DNA of 16,650 nt from JALZEG01 sp046263255 (GTDB lineage: Bacteria; Actinomycetota; CADDZG01; WHSQ01). The first letter of the stretch is position 1; each line of letters opens with the position of its first letter. Below, in pieces: positions 6,745 to 12,703 of the stretch. Position numbers and translations under genes: made by a program. The notes under the pieces were generated by a model, which worked only from the letters and a program-made list of their open reading frames with translations, did not search any database and was not told where the DNA came from. Location: positions 1 through 16,650 of the forward strand of contig JBHELD010000051.1 of the NCBI GenBank assembly GCA_046263255.1, given 5' to 3'.

Positions 6745-7916
6745 TGTTCGAGCGCAGGAAGTCCCGGCAGATCCACGTGGGCCGCGTCGCGGTCGGCGGG
6801 GACGCGCCGGTCTCGATCCAGTCGATGACGACGACGAAGACCGACGACGTCGACGCGACGCTCATCCAGGTCCACGAGCTCGCGACGCAAGGGGCCGACA
6901 TCGTCCGCGTCGCGGTGCCACACGAGGGAGACGCGCGCGCGCTCCCGACGATCGTGCGGGAGGGCGGCGTCCCGATCGTCGCCGACATCCACTTCTCGGT
7001 ACGGCTCGCGCTCCTGGCCGTCGAGGCGGGCGCCCACGGGCTGCGGCTGAACCCCGGGAACATGCGCAACCCCAAGCACGTCGAGGAGGTCGCCGTCGCC
7101 GCGAAGGAGCGGGGGATCCCGATCCGCATCGGGGTGAACGCGGGCTCGCTCGACAGGAGGCTCGTGCAGAAGCACGGGCGCCCCACGGCCGAGGCGCTCG
7201 TCGAGAGCGCGCTCTACGAGATCGGCCTCCTCGAGGAGCACGGCTTCGCCGACGTCAAGGTCTCGGTCAAGCACCAGAACGTGTCCGAGATGATCCAGGC
7301 GTACCGTCTCCTCGCCGCCCGGACGGACGTGCCGCTCCACCTCGGCGTCACCGAGGCCGGCACGCCCAAGCAGGGGATCGTGAAGTCGGCGATCGGGATC
7401 GGCACGCTGCTCGCGGAGGGCATCGGCGACACGATCCGGGTGTCGCTGACGGCGGATCCCGTCGAGGAGGTCAAGGTCGGCAAGCAGATACTCCAGGCTC
7501 TCGGGCTGCGCCAGGACTCGTTCGACTTCGTCGCATGCCCGTCGTGCGGGAGGGCCGAGCTCGACGTGTTCGCGCTCGCGAACGAGGTCGAGGCCGCGAT
7601 CGAGAAGATGGACCTCCCCCCGATGCAGATCGCGGTGATGGGATGTGAGGTGAACGGCCCGGGCGAGGCGAAGGACGCCGACATCGGCATCGCCGCCGGG
7701 CCCGGACGCGGGCTCTTGTTCTCCAAGGGCAAGCAGCTCGGGTGGGTCCCGCACGACGAGCTCGTCGAGGCGCTGCTGCGCGAGGCCCGGCGCGTGGCCG
7801 ACGAGATCCGCGCCTCCGGCGTCGACGAGGCCGGCGAGGTCGTCGTCCGCAAGGGGGCCGGAAGGCGCACGGGGATCGCGACGGTCCCGATCGGGATGGG
7901 CCGGCCCCGAACCTGA
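6744..7916 (+). CDS. ispG: 4-hydroxy-3-methylbut-2-enyl diphosphate synthase (IspG/GcpE)
   Basis: Penultimate MEP-pathway enzyme; it reductively opens methylerythritol cyclodiphosphate to HMBPP using a 4Fe-4S cluster. The 390-residue protein opens with RRKSRQIHVGRVAVGG and the TIM-barrel motif SIQSMTTTKTDDVDATL, then VPIVADIHF, GLRLNPGN, IRIGVNAGSLD and VKVSVKHQNV. The cluster ligands are intact: CPSC (C265, C268) and GCEVNGPGE (C301 and E308), the same arrangement as in Escherichia coli IspG. GTG at 6744 shares its first base with the last base of the rseP stop, so the two genes overlap by one nucleotide. With dxr two genes upstream this gives two MEP steps in one gene series, a common actinobacterial arrangement. 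It ends the series; the next gene is on the other strand. Confidence 0.96.
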   Translation: MFERRKSRQIHVGRVAVGGDAPVSIQSMTTTKTDDVDATLIQVHELATQGADIVRVAVPHEGDARALPTIVREGGVPIVADIHFSVRLALLAVEAGAHGLRLNPGNMRNPKHVEEVAVAAKERGIPIRIGVNAGSLDRRLVQKHGRPTAEALVESALYEIGLLEEHGFADVKVSVKHQNVSEMIQAYRLLAARTDVPLHLGVTEAGTPKQGIVKSAIGIGTLLAEGIGDTIRVSLTADPVEEVKVGKQILQALGLRQDSFDFVACPSCGRAELDVFALANEVEAAIEKMDLPPMQIAVMGCEVNGPGEAKDADIGIAAGPGRGLLFSKGKQLGWVPHDELVEALLREARRVADEIRASGVDEAGEVVVRKGAGRRTGIATVPIGMGRPRT

Positions 7917-7937
7917 CCCCCGCGACGACGAGCCGCC

Positions 7938-7954
7938 GCTCCGCGTTCCGGAGC
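7938..7954. terminator. Weak hairpin between convergent ispG and bL37 genes
   Basis: GCTCCG (7938-7943) and CGGAGC (7949-7954) form a six-base-pair stem around the loop CGTTC. It lies in the 54-base gap between the converging ends of ispG and the minus-strand small gene. There is no T-tract on either side, so intrinsic termination is doubtful; the position is the main argument. Confidence 0.22.
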
Positions 7955-7970
7955 CGCCGTGAGCCGCTCG

Positions 7971-8054
7971 CTACTTGCGGCCGGCGTTGGGCCTCTTGCC
8001 GTGGTTGGCCTTGCTCTTGCGCCTCGTGCGGCGCTTGCGTCCCTTCTTCGCCAT
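7971..8054 (-). CDS. Small basic ribosomal protein bL37 (27 residues)
   Basis: A 27-codon frame on the minus strand, from ATG at 8054-8052 to TAG at 7973-7971, with a near-perfect ribosome binding site GGGAGG (8063-8058 region) just before it. The product begins MAKKGRKRR and contains ANHGKRPNA near its end; about half the residues are Lys or Arg. This is the pattern of bL37, a tiny large-subunit protein found by cryo-EM in mycobacterial ribosomes and, as far as I know, limited to actinobacteria; the mycobacterial protein as I recall it starts MAKRGRK and ends ANHGKRPNA, at 24 residues. The present protein adds GRK at the end. It lies alone between ispG and rimP, converging on ispG and divergent from rimP. 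Its small size means automatic annotation often misses it. Family assignment is from memory of the sequence and is strong. Confidence 0.85.
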   Translation of the reverse strand: MAKKGRKRRTRRKSKANHGKRPNAGRK

Positions 8055-8073
8055 CGGACCTCCCGTTCTTGGA

Positions 8074-8090
8074 GCATCGCCGCGCGATGC
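8074..8090 (-). promoter_or_regulatory. Hairpin in the leader of the bL37 gene
   Basis: GCATCGC (8074-8080) and GCGATGC (8084-8090) are perfect inverted repeats around a three-base loop. On the minus strand this hairpin ends about 20 bases before the bL37 start and 11 or so before its ribosome binding site. It would lie in the 5' untranslated region if transcription starts further upstream. A role in translation control or mRNA stability is possible but inferred from structure only. Confidence 0.4.
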
Positions 8091-8102
8091 TTCCCGTGGG
8101 CT

Positions 8103-8116
8103 GGCGAAATTTCGCC
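8103..8116. promoter_or_regulatory. Perfect 14-bp palindrome, candidate operator between bL37 and rimP
   Basis: GGCGAAATTTCGCC at 8103-8116 is a perfect palindrome with an AT-rich centre, in the middle of the divergent bL37/rimP intergenic region. If the nearby TAAGAT (8123-8128) is the rimP -10, the palindrome lies between the -35 and -10 positions, where a dimeric repressor would block transcription. I do not recognise it as a LexA, Zur, NrdR or CIRCE box. Binding is inference. Confidence 0.4.
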
Positions 8117-8117
8117 C

Positions 8118-8128
8118 TGTGGTAAGAT
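8118..8128 (+). promoter_or_regulatory. Candidate promoter -10 for the rimP-nusA-infB series
   Basis: TGTGGTAAGAT at 8118-8128 includes TAAGAT, a TAnnnT match. The A-rich run that follows (CAAAAA, 8129-8134) is a suitable start region and would leave a leader of about 130 nt before rimP. No clear -35 is visible. A second AT-rich -10-like sequence, TATAAG (8174-8179), lies downstream and its complement reads TATACT on the minus strand, so a divergent start serving bL37 is also possible there. Confidence 0.35.
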
Positions 8129-8150
8129 CAAAAACCGCCGCTGACCTGGG

Positions 8151-8164
8151 GTTTTCGGTTTTCG
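8151..8164 (+). repeat. Tandem 7-mer in the rimP leader
   Basis: GTTTTCG occurs twice head to tail (8151-8157 and 8158-8164). This T-rich island stands out in the very GC-rich surroundings and lies between the two candidate -10 elements. It may be a protein site or part of a leader RNA structure; nothing more can be said from the sequence. Confidence 0.35.
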
Positions 8165-8203
8165 GCCCAGCAGTATAAGAGGTGCGATAACGAGTAGCTG
8201 TGA

Positions 8204-8227
8204 AGAGCCCCTCCGTCGAGGGGCTTT
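8204..8227 (+). terminator. Strong hairpin in the rimP-nusA leader (possible attenuator)
   Basis: AGCCCCTC (8206-8213) pairs perfectly with GAGGGGCT (8218-8225) around a CGTC loop. An A-T and a G-T pair extend the stem outward to 8204 and 8227, giving about ten pairs. It is followed only by TTTGT, a poor U-tract, so termination would be partial. It lies 38 bases before rimP and about 70 nt into the predicted leader. Because nusA, a factor that acts on hairpin pausing and termination, is the second gene, an attenuator that responds to NusA is a reasonable inference. Confidence 0.5.
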
Positions 8228-8265
8228 GTCGTGAAGGGCGAGGTGCGGACGGACCGGGAGGTGTC

Positions 8266-8736
8266 ATGGGAGCGATCGAGGAGGTCCGGGACCTCGCCGA
8301 GGCGGTCGCGCGCCGGCGCTCCCTGCGGCTGTGGGACGTGGAGATGGGGGGACAACCGGGCCGCGCGATCGTACGGGTCTTCGTGGACGGCGACGAGGGC
8401 GTGGACCTGGACACGGTCGCGGAGGTGTCGGAGGAGATCTCACGAGGCCTCGACCTGCGGGACCCGATCCAGGGGCGCTACACCCTCGAGGTGTCGTCGC
8501 CGGGGCTCGAGCGGAGCCTCAAGCAGCCGGCGCACTGGCGCTCCTCGGTCGGCAGGAAAGTGACGGTGAAGACGACCGAGAAGCTCGTCGGCGACAGCCA
8601 CCGGGTGGACGGGACGGTCGAGAGCGCGAGCGACGACGCAGTCGTGGTCGCGGTCGACGGCCGGGAGGACCGCGTCGAGATCCCGCTCGACGCCGTGAGG
8701 TCCGCCCGCACCGTCTTCGAGTGGAACAACGACTAG
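8266..8736 (+). CDS. rimP: Ribosome maturation factor RimP
   Basis: RimP helps assemble the 30S subunit, promoting early binding of proteins around the S12 and central pseudoknot region. The 156-residue product has an N-terminal alpha/beta domain (VRDLAEAVARRRSLRLWDVEM, then AIVRVFVDGDEGVDLDTVAEVSEEIS), the hallmark YTLEVSSPGLERSLK (72-86), and a C-terminal Sm-like barrel ending AVRSARTVFEW. Length is normal. ATG at 8266 is chosen over an in-frame GTG at 8200 because GGGAGG (8256-8261) sits four bases before it and because the GTG lies at the foot of the leader hairpin. It is 26 bases upstream of nusA; rimP-nusA-infB is one of the most conserved bacterial gene orders. Confidence 0.95.
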   Translation: MGAIEEVRDLAEAVARRRSLRLWDVEMGGQPGRAIVRVFVDGDEGVDLDTVAEVSEEISRGLDLRDPIQGRYTLEVSSPGLERSLKQPAHWRSSVGRKVTVKTTEKLVGDSHRVDGTVESASDDAVVVAVDGREDRVEIPLDAVRSARTVFEWNND

Positions 8737-8762
8737 AACGAAGGAAAGGAGGCCGAGGCGCG

Positions 8763-9839
8763 ATGCAGATCCCCATGGACTCGCTGCGCGAGCTCGAGCG
8801 TGAGCGCGGGATCGCGTTCGACACGCTGGTGGAAGCGATCGAGAAGGCCTTGGCGTCCGCCTACCTCAAGGTCGTCAGCGCCGACGAGACGCGCGGCGCG
8901 CGCGCCGTCGTCGACCCGGAGACGGGGCAGGTCACGGTGTACGCGCAGGACATCGAGATAGACCCCGACACGGAAGAGGTCACGGTCCTCAAGGAGTGGG
9001 AGGACACGCCCGCCGACTTCGGACGCATCGCCGCGCAGACGGCGAAGCAGGTGATCCTCCAGCGGCTCCGGGAGGCCGAGCGCGACATCACGTTCGGCGA
9101 GTACGCCGGCCGCGAGGGCGACATCGTCACCGGTATCGTGCAACAGCAGGACCACCGCTACACGATCCTCGACCTCGGCAAGACCGAGGCCCTCATGCCG
9201 CCGTCGGAGCAGATCCCGCACGAGCGGTACGAGCACGGCGCGCGGCTGAAGGCGTACATCGTGGAGGTCCGCCGCTCCGCGCGCGGCCCCCAGATCATCA
9301 CCTCGCGAACGCACCCGGGGCTGATCAAGCGGCTGTTCGAGCTCGAGGTGCCCGAGATCCTCGACGGGATCGTCGAGATCAAGGCGGTCGCCCGCGAGCC
9401 CGGCCACCGCTCGAAGATCGCGGTCGCGTCGAACGACCGGAACGTCGACCCCGTGGGCGCGTGCGTGGGGGCGAAGGGGTCGAGGGTGCGCATGGTGATG
9501 AACGAGCTGCGTGGCGAGAAGATCGACATCATCAAGTGGACCGACACGCCCGAGGAGTTCGTCGCGAACGCGCTGTCCCCGGCGAAGGTCAAGGAGGTCC
9601 GTCTCCTGCCGGACGGCGAGACGGCGCTCGTGATCGTGCCCGACTACCAGCTGTCGCTCGCGATCGGCAAGGAGGGGCAGAACGCGCGCCTCGCCGCACG
9701 GCTGACGGGGCTGCGGGTCGACATCAAATCGGAGTCGCAGCTGCGCCGTGAGGCCGAGGAGGCCGCCGCCAAGGAGGACAAAGCGGGTGACGCAGCGCCT
9801 GCTGCGGTCTCTGGAGATGCCGAGCAAAGCGACGAATAA
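8763..9839 (+). CDS. nusA: Transcription termination/antitermination protein NusA
   Basis: NusA binds RNA polymerase and nascent RNA, enhancing pausing and intrinsic termination or, in rRNA operons, antitermination. The 358-residue protein has the N-terminal polymerase-binding domain (about 1-112, with FDTLVEAIEKALASAY), an S1 RNA-binding domain (about 115-182, GDIVTGIVQQQDHRYTILDLGKTEA), and two KH domains. Their GxxG loops are GAKG (in GACVGAKGSR, 232-241) and GKEG (in AIGKEGQNAR, 300-309). There are no C-terminal acidic repeats, as usual outside proteobacteria; a short Ala/Glu tail (331-358) follows. ATG 8763 has AAAGGAGG (8745-8752) ten bases before it; the ATG four codons later is too far from that site. 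In many actinobacteria ylxR follows nusA; here it does not. Confidence 0.96.
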   Translation: MQIPMDSLRELERERGIAFDTLVEAIEKALASAYLKVVSADETRGARAVVDPETGQVTVYAQDIEIDPDTEEVTVLKEWEDTPADFGRIAAQTAKQVILQRLREAERDITFGEYAGREGDIVTGIVQQQDHRYTILDLGKTEALMPPSEQIPHERYEHGARLKAYIVEVRRSARGPQIITSRTHPGLIKRLFELEVPEILDGIVEIKAVAREPGHRSKIAVASNDRNVDPVGACVGAKGSRVRMVMNELRGEKIDIIKWTDTPEEFVANALSPAKVKEVRLLPDGETALVIVPDYQLSLAIGKEGQNARLAARLTGLRVDIKSESQLRREAEEAAAKEDKAGDAAPAAVSGDAEQSDE

Positions 9840-9872
9840 GATCAGTCCGCCCCGCCCGCGGCGGGGCCGATC
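9840..9872 (+). promoter_or_regulatory. GC-rich hairpin between nusA and infB
   Basis: GCCCCGCC (9849-9856) pairs with GGCGGGGC (9860-9867) around a CGC loop, and flanking GATC at 9840-9843 and 9869-9872 can add an outer stem. It fills most of the 57-base gap right after the nusA stop. There is no U-tract, so it is more likely a pause, mRNA-processing or stability element than a terminator. It occupies the place where ylxR is often found. Confidence 0.45.
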
Positions 9873-9896
9873 CTGCAGGAACCGAAGGGAACGCTT

Positions 9897-12020
9897 ATGG
9901 CAAAGCCGAGGGTTCACGAAGTAGCCAAGGAGCTGGGGCTCACCTCGAAGGAGGTGCTCGCGCACCTCGAGAGCATCGGGCAGCCCGCGAAGAGCCACAG
10001 CTCCAGCATCGACGAGGACCTGGCGGCGCGCGTCCGTGCCGACCTCGGCAACGGCGCCGCTCCCGCTCCCGCCGCCGAGGCCCCCGCTCCCGCCGCCGAG
10101 GCCCCCGCCGAGCCCGCCGTCGCCGAGGCGCCCCCGCCTCCGGTCGCCGAGCCGGTGCCGGCCGCCGCTCCCGCCGCCCGCTCCGCCGCCGCAGAGGCCG
10201 AGGCCGAGCCGGCCGCCCGCTCCGCCGCCGCAGAGGCCGAGCCCGAGCCCGAGCCGGAAGGCACCGGGGCGATCCGCGTCCACCGCGGGATCACGGTCAA
10301 GGAGTTCGCCGAGGCGCTCGACCGCTCTCCGGCCGAGATCGTGAAGGTCCTGCTCGGGATGGGCGAGATGGTCACGGTCACGCAGTCGATGAGCGACGAG
10401 GCCGTGCTGCTCGTGGCCGACGAGCTCGGCGCGAACGTGGCCGTGATCGATCCCGGGATGGAGGAGGCCGAGGCAGACATTGACGAGGAGGAGGAAGACG
10501 GCGAGCTCGTCGTCCGGCCCCCGGTCGTCACGGTCATGGGCCACGTCGACCACGGCAAGACCGCGATCCTCGACGCGATCCGCAGGACCGACGTCGCCGG
10601 CGGGGAGGCCGGCGGCATCACGCAGCACATCGGCGCCTACCGCGTCCATTACGACGGCCGCGAGGTCACGTTCATCGACACGCCGGGCCACGAGGCCTTC
10701 ACGGCCATGCGCGCCCGCGGCGCCCAGGTCACCGACATCGCCGTGCTCGTCGTCGCCGCGGACGACGGCGTCATGCCGCAGACGGTCGAGGCGATCGACC
10801 ACGCGAAGGCCGCGAACGTGCCCATCGTCGTCGCGGTGAAAAAGATCGACAAGCCGGAGGCAGACCCCGTCCGGGTGCGCACGCAGCTCTCCGACCACGG
10901 GCTCCAGCCCGAGGAGTGGGGCGGCGACACCGTGTTCGTCGACGTCTCGGCCAAGCAGCGGACGAACCTCGAGGGCCTGCTCGAGATGATCCTCCTGACC
11001 GCGGACGTCCAGCTCGAGGGGCACCTCAAGGCGAACCCGTCGGCGCACGCGCGCGGCGTCGTGATCGAGGCCCACCTCGACAAGGGCCGCGGCCCGGTGG
11101 CGACCGTTCTCGTGAAGAGAGGGACGCTCTACCAGGGCGACGCGATCATCGCGGGGGCCTCGTGGGGCAGGGTCCGCGCGATGCTCGACGAGCGCGGCAA
11201 CAACGTCGAGCAGGCGACGCCCGGTCAGCCGGTGCAGGTCCTGGGATGGCAGTCCGTGCCGGAGGCCGGCGACGAGTTCCGGTCGCTGGACGACGAGCGC
11301 GAGGCGCGCGGGATAGCGAGCGGGCGCGAGCAGCACCGGCGGGCCGCCCAGCTCGTCGCCGCGCGCGGGCAGTCGCTCCAGTCGCTCCTCGCCGCGACGC
11401 GCGAGGGCGAGACCCCGGAGCTCAACCTGCTTTTGAAGGCCGACGCGCAGGGCTCGGTCGAGGCGCTCGACGACCAGCTCTCCAAGCTCGACCAGTCGGT
11501 CGTGAAGGTCAACGTGTTGCGCAAGGGCGCCGGCGGGATCACCGAGAACGACATCACGCTGGCGCAGGCGTCGAACGCGATCGTGATCGGCTTCAACGTC
11601 GTCCCGAACGTGCAGGCGCGCTCCCTCGCCGAGGAGGGCGGCGTCGACGTCCGCACGTACCGCGTGATCTACCAGGCGGTGCAGGACATCGAGAACGCCG
11701 CGCGGGGGCTGCTCGGGCCGGAGGAGCGCGAGGTGCCGCTCGGTCAGGCGGAGGTCCGCGCGACGTTCCGCGTCCCGCGGCTCGGCGTGGTCGCCGGATG
11801 CATGGTCCTCGACGGCGTCATCCGCCGCAACGCCGCGGCGCGGCTCGTACGCGACGGGACCGTCGTATACGAGACGACGATCGGGTCGCTCCGGCGGTTC
11901 AAGGACGACCAGCGGGAGGTCGCGGCCGGCTTCGAGTGCGGCATCGGCCTCGAAGGCTTCCAGGACGTCAAAGAGGGCGACGTCATCCAGGCGTACGAAG
12001 TGCAAGAGGTCGCCCGGTAG
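9897..12020 (+). CDS. infB: Translation initiation factor IF-2
   Basis: GTPase that brings initiator tRNA to the 30S subunit and promotes subunit joining. The 707-residue protein has two IF2-N helical domains (about 1-50, VHEVAKELGLTSKEVLAHL, and about 130-180, ITVKEFAEALDRSPAEIVKVLL). An Ala/Pro/Glu linker with DNA-level tandem duplications separates them. The G domain starts near residue 209: G1 GHVDHGKT (215-222), G2 GGITQHIG, G3 DTPGH (261-265) and G5 region VSAKQ. The G4 motif, normally NKID, reads KKID (315-318), a change in a guanine-recognition residue. Domains II, III and the initiator-tRNA binding C-domain (near GYVV-type FECGIGLEGFQDVKEGD) follow. Length is short compared with Streptomyces (about 1000) because the linker is short. 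ATG 9897 has AAGGGA (9885-9890) upstream. Confidence 0.96.
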   Translation: MAKPRVHEVAKELGLTSKEVLAHLESIGQPAKSHSSSIDEDLAARVRADLGNGAAPAPAAEAPAPAAEAPAEPAVAEAPPPPVAEPVPAAAPAARSAAAEAEAEPAARSAAAEAEPEPEPEGTGAIRVHRGITVKEFAEALDRSPAEIVKVLLGMGEMVTVTQSMSDEAVLLVADELGANVAVIDPGMEEAEADIDEEEEDGELVVRPPVVTVMGHVDHGKTAILDAIRRTDVAGGEAGGITQHIGAYRVHYDGREVTFIDTPGHEAFTAMRARGAQVTDIAVLVVAADDGVMPQTVEAIDHAKAANVPIVVAVKKIDKPEADPVRVRTQLSDHGLQPEEWGGDTVFVDVSAKQRTNLEGLLEMILLTADVQLEGHLKANPSAHARGVVIEAHLDKGRGPVATVLVKRGTLYQGDAIIAGASWGRVRAMLDERGNNVEQATPGQPVQVLGWQSVPEAGDEFRSLDDEREARGIASGREQHRRAAQLVAARGQSLQSLLAATREGETPELNLLLKADAQGSVEALDDQLSKLDQSVVKVNVLRKGAGGITENDITLAQASNAIVIGFNVVPNVQARSLAEEGGVDVRTYRVIYQAVQDIENAARGLLGPEEREVPLGQAEVRATFRVPRLGVVAGCMVLDGVIRRNAAARLVRDGTVVYETTIGSLRRFKDDQREVAAGFECGIGLEGFQDVKEGDVIQAYEVQEVAR
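10062..10103 (+). repeat. 21-bp tandem duplication in the infB linker
   Basis: Two identical 21-base copies, 10062-10082 and 10083-10103, each encode PAPAAEA. They keep frame and lengthen the Ala/Pro/Glu linker between the two IF2-N domains. Exact identity at third positions points to recent duplication by slippage. Confidence 0.75.
10173..10250 (+). repeat. 39-bp tandem duplication in the infB linker
   Basis: Two 39-base copies, 10173-10211 and 10212-10250, encode AARSAAAEAEAEP and AARSAAAEAEPEP. They differ at only two bases near the end (G to C changes). They keep frame and, like the 21-bp repeat upstream, extend the flexible linker; copy number could vary between strains. Confidence 0.75.
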
Positions 12021-12032
12021 CAACCTGCGCAC

Positions 12033-12335
12033 GTGTTCGTAGGCGTGGCTCGGCTCGAGCTCTTCATCCCTCACAGCTCGTCGCTGAAGGACAAGCGTCA
12101 CGTGCTGAGGTCGATCACCGACGGCGTCCGCCGGAAGTTCAACGTGTCGATCGCCGAAGTCGCGTACCAGGACCTGTGGCAGCGCGCCGCGCTGGGGGTC
12201 GTCTGCACGTCCGAGTCGATCGGCCAGTGCCGCAAGATCCTGCAGGAGGTCGAGAAGGTCATCGGGCGCGCCGCGCTGAACGGGGCGGAGATCGTCGACC
12301 GCGCGACCGAGGTCGTGGCGTGGGAGGACCTATGA
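12033..12335 (+). CDS. ylxP: DUF503 / YlxP-like protein
   Basis: A 100-residue protein of the DUF503 (YlxP) family, marked by the opening FVGVARLELFIPHSSSLKDKRHVLRSI and the later VAYQDLWQRAALGVVCTSES. The fold is a small alpha/beta domain. Its function is not firmly known; it is nearly always encoded between infB and rbfA, and a link to ribosome assembly is commonly suspected on that ground. The start is GTG at 12033, twelve bases after the infB stop; no strong ribosome binding site precedes it, so reinitiation after infB is likely. The stop overlaps rbfA by four bases (ATGA). Confidence 0.92.
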   Translation: MFVGVARLELFIPHSSSLKDKRHVLRSITDGVRRKFNVSIAEVAYQDLWQRAALGVVCTSESIGQCRKILQEVEKVIGRAALNGAEIVDRATEVVAWEDL

Positions 12336-12703
12336 CGCAGCGGACGGAGAGGGTGCAGAAGCTTGCCAGGCAGGTGCTCGGCGACGCCATCCGGTTGCTG
12401 AAGGATCCTCGGGTCGGCTTCGCCACCGTGACGGCAGTCCGGATAACGCCGGACCTCAGACACGCGCGCGTGTTCGTGAGCGTCCTCGGCGACGAGGACG
12501 CCCGGAAGGCGTCGATGGAGGGGCTGCGCTCGGCCGCTCCGGTGCTGCGCGCGGAGCTCGGACGCCAGATGCGGATGAAGTACCTTCCCGACCTGGTCTT
12601 CGAGCTGGACGAGGGCGCGGCGGAGGCCGAGCGGATCGAGCTCCTGCTGCGGCAGATCCACGAGCACGACGACGAGCCCGGCGAGGAACGAGAGGGATCT
12701 TGA
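12332..12703 (+). CDS. rbfA: 30S ribosome-binding factor A
   Basis: RbfA binds the immature 30S subunit near helix 1 and helix 28 of 16S rRNA during late maturation and is tied to cold adaptation. The 123-residue product has the KH-type fold motifs: QRTERVQKLARQVLGDAI, DPRVGFATVTAVRITPDLRHARVFVSVLGDE, and LRAELGRQMRMKYLPDLVFELDEG, followed by an acidic tail. Length is normal. ATG at 12332 overlaps the ylxP stop; GGGAGG at 12322-12327 lies four bases upstream inside ylxP. It works in the same pathway as RimP, encoded at the start of this series. The stop overlaps the next gene by four bases. Confidence 0.95.
   Translation: MTQRTERVQKLARQVLGDAIRLLKDPRVGFATVTAVRITPDLRHARVFVSVLGDEDARKASMEGLRSAAPVLRAELGRQMRMKYLPDLVFELDEGAAEAERIELLLRQIHEHDDEPGEEREGS

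Noticed and set aside
7742..8144. Plus-strand frames running from the end of ispG through the bL37 region
   Set aside because: They overlap the 3' part of ispG in another frame or lie antisense to bL37, and lack family motifs; the minus-strand bL37 frame has a clear match and ribosome binding site.
8120..8230. Possible tRNA or other structured RNA gene in the ispG-rimP gap
   Set aside because: No cloverleaf with T-loop GTTCRA and acceptor pairing could be built; only the single hairpin and short repeats are supported.
8200..8265. Upstream GTG extension of rimP
   Set aside because: It would translate through the leader hairpin; ATG 8266 has a good ribosome binding site and the family N-terminus.
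8733..12101. A 1122-codon open frame on the minus strand opposite nusA and infB
   Set aside because: It is antisense to two clearly conserved genes, and its product is Arg/Asp/Leu/Val-rich low-complexity sequence without any family motif. In GC-rich genomes the frame opposite a real gene is often free of stops.
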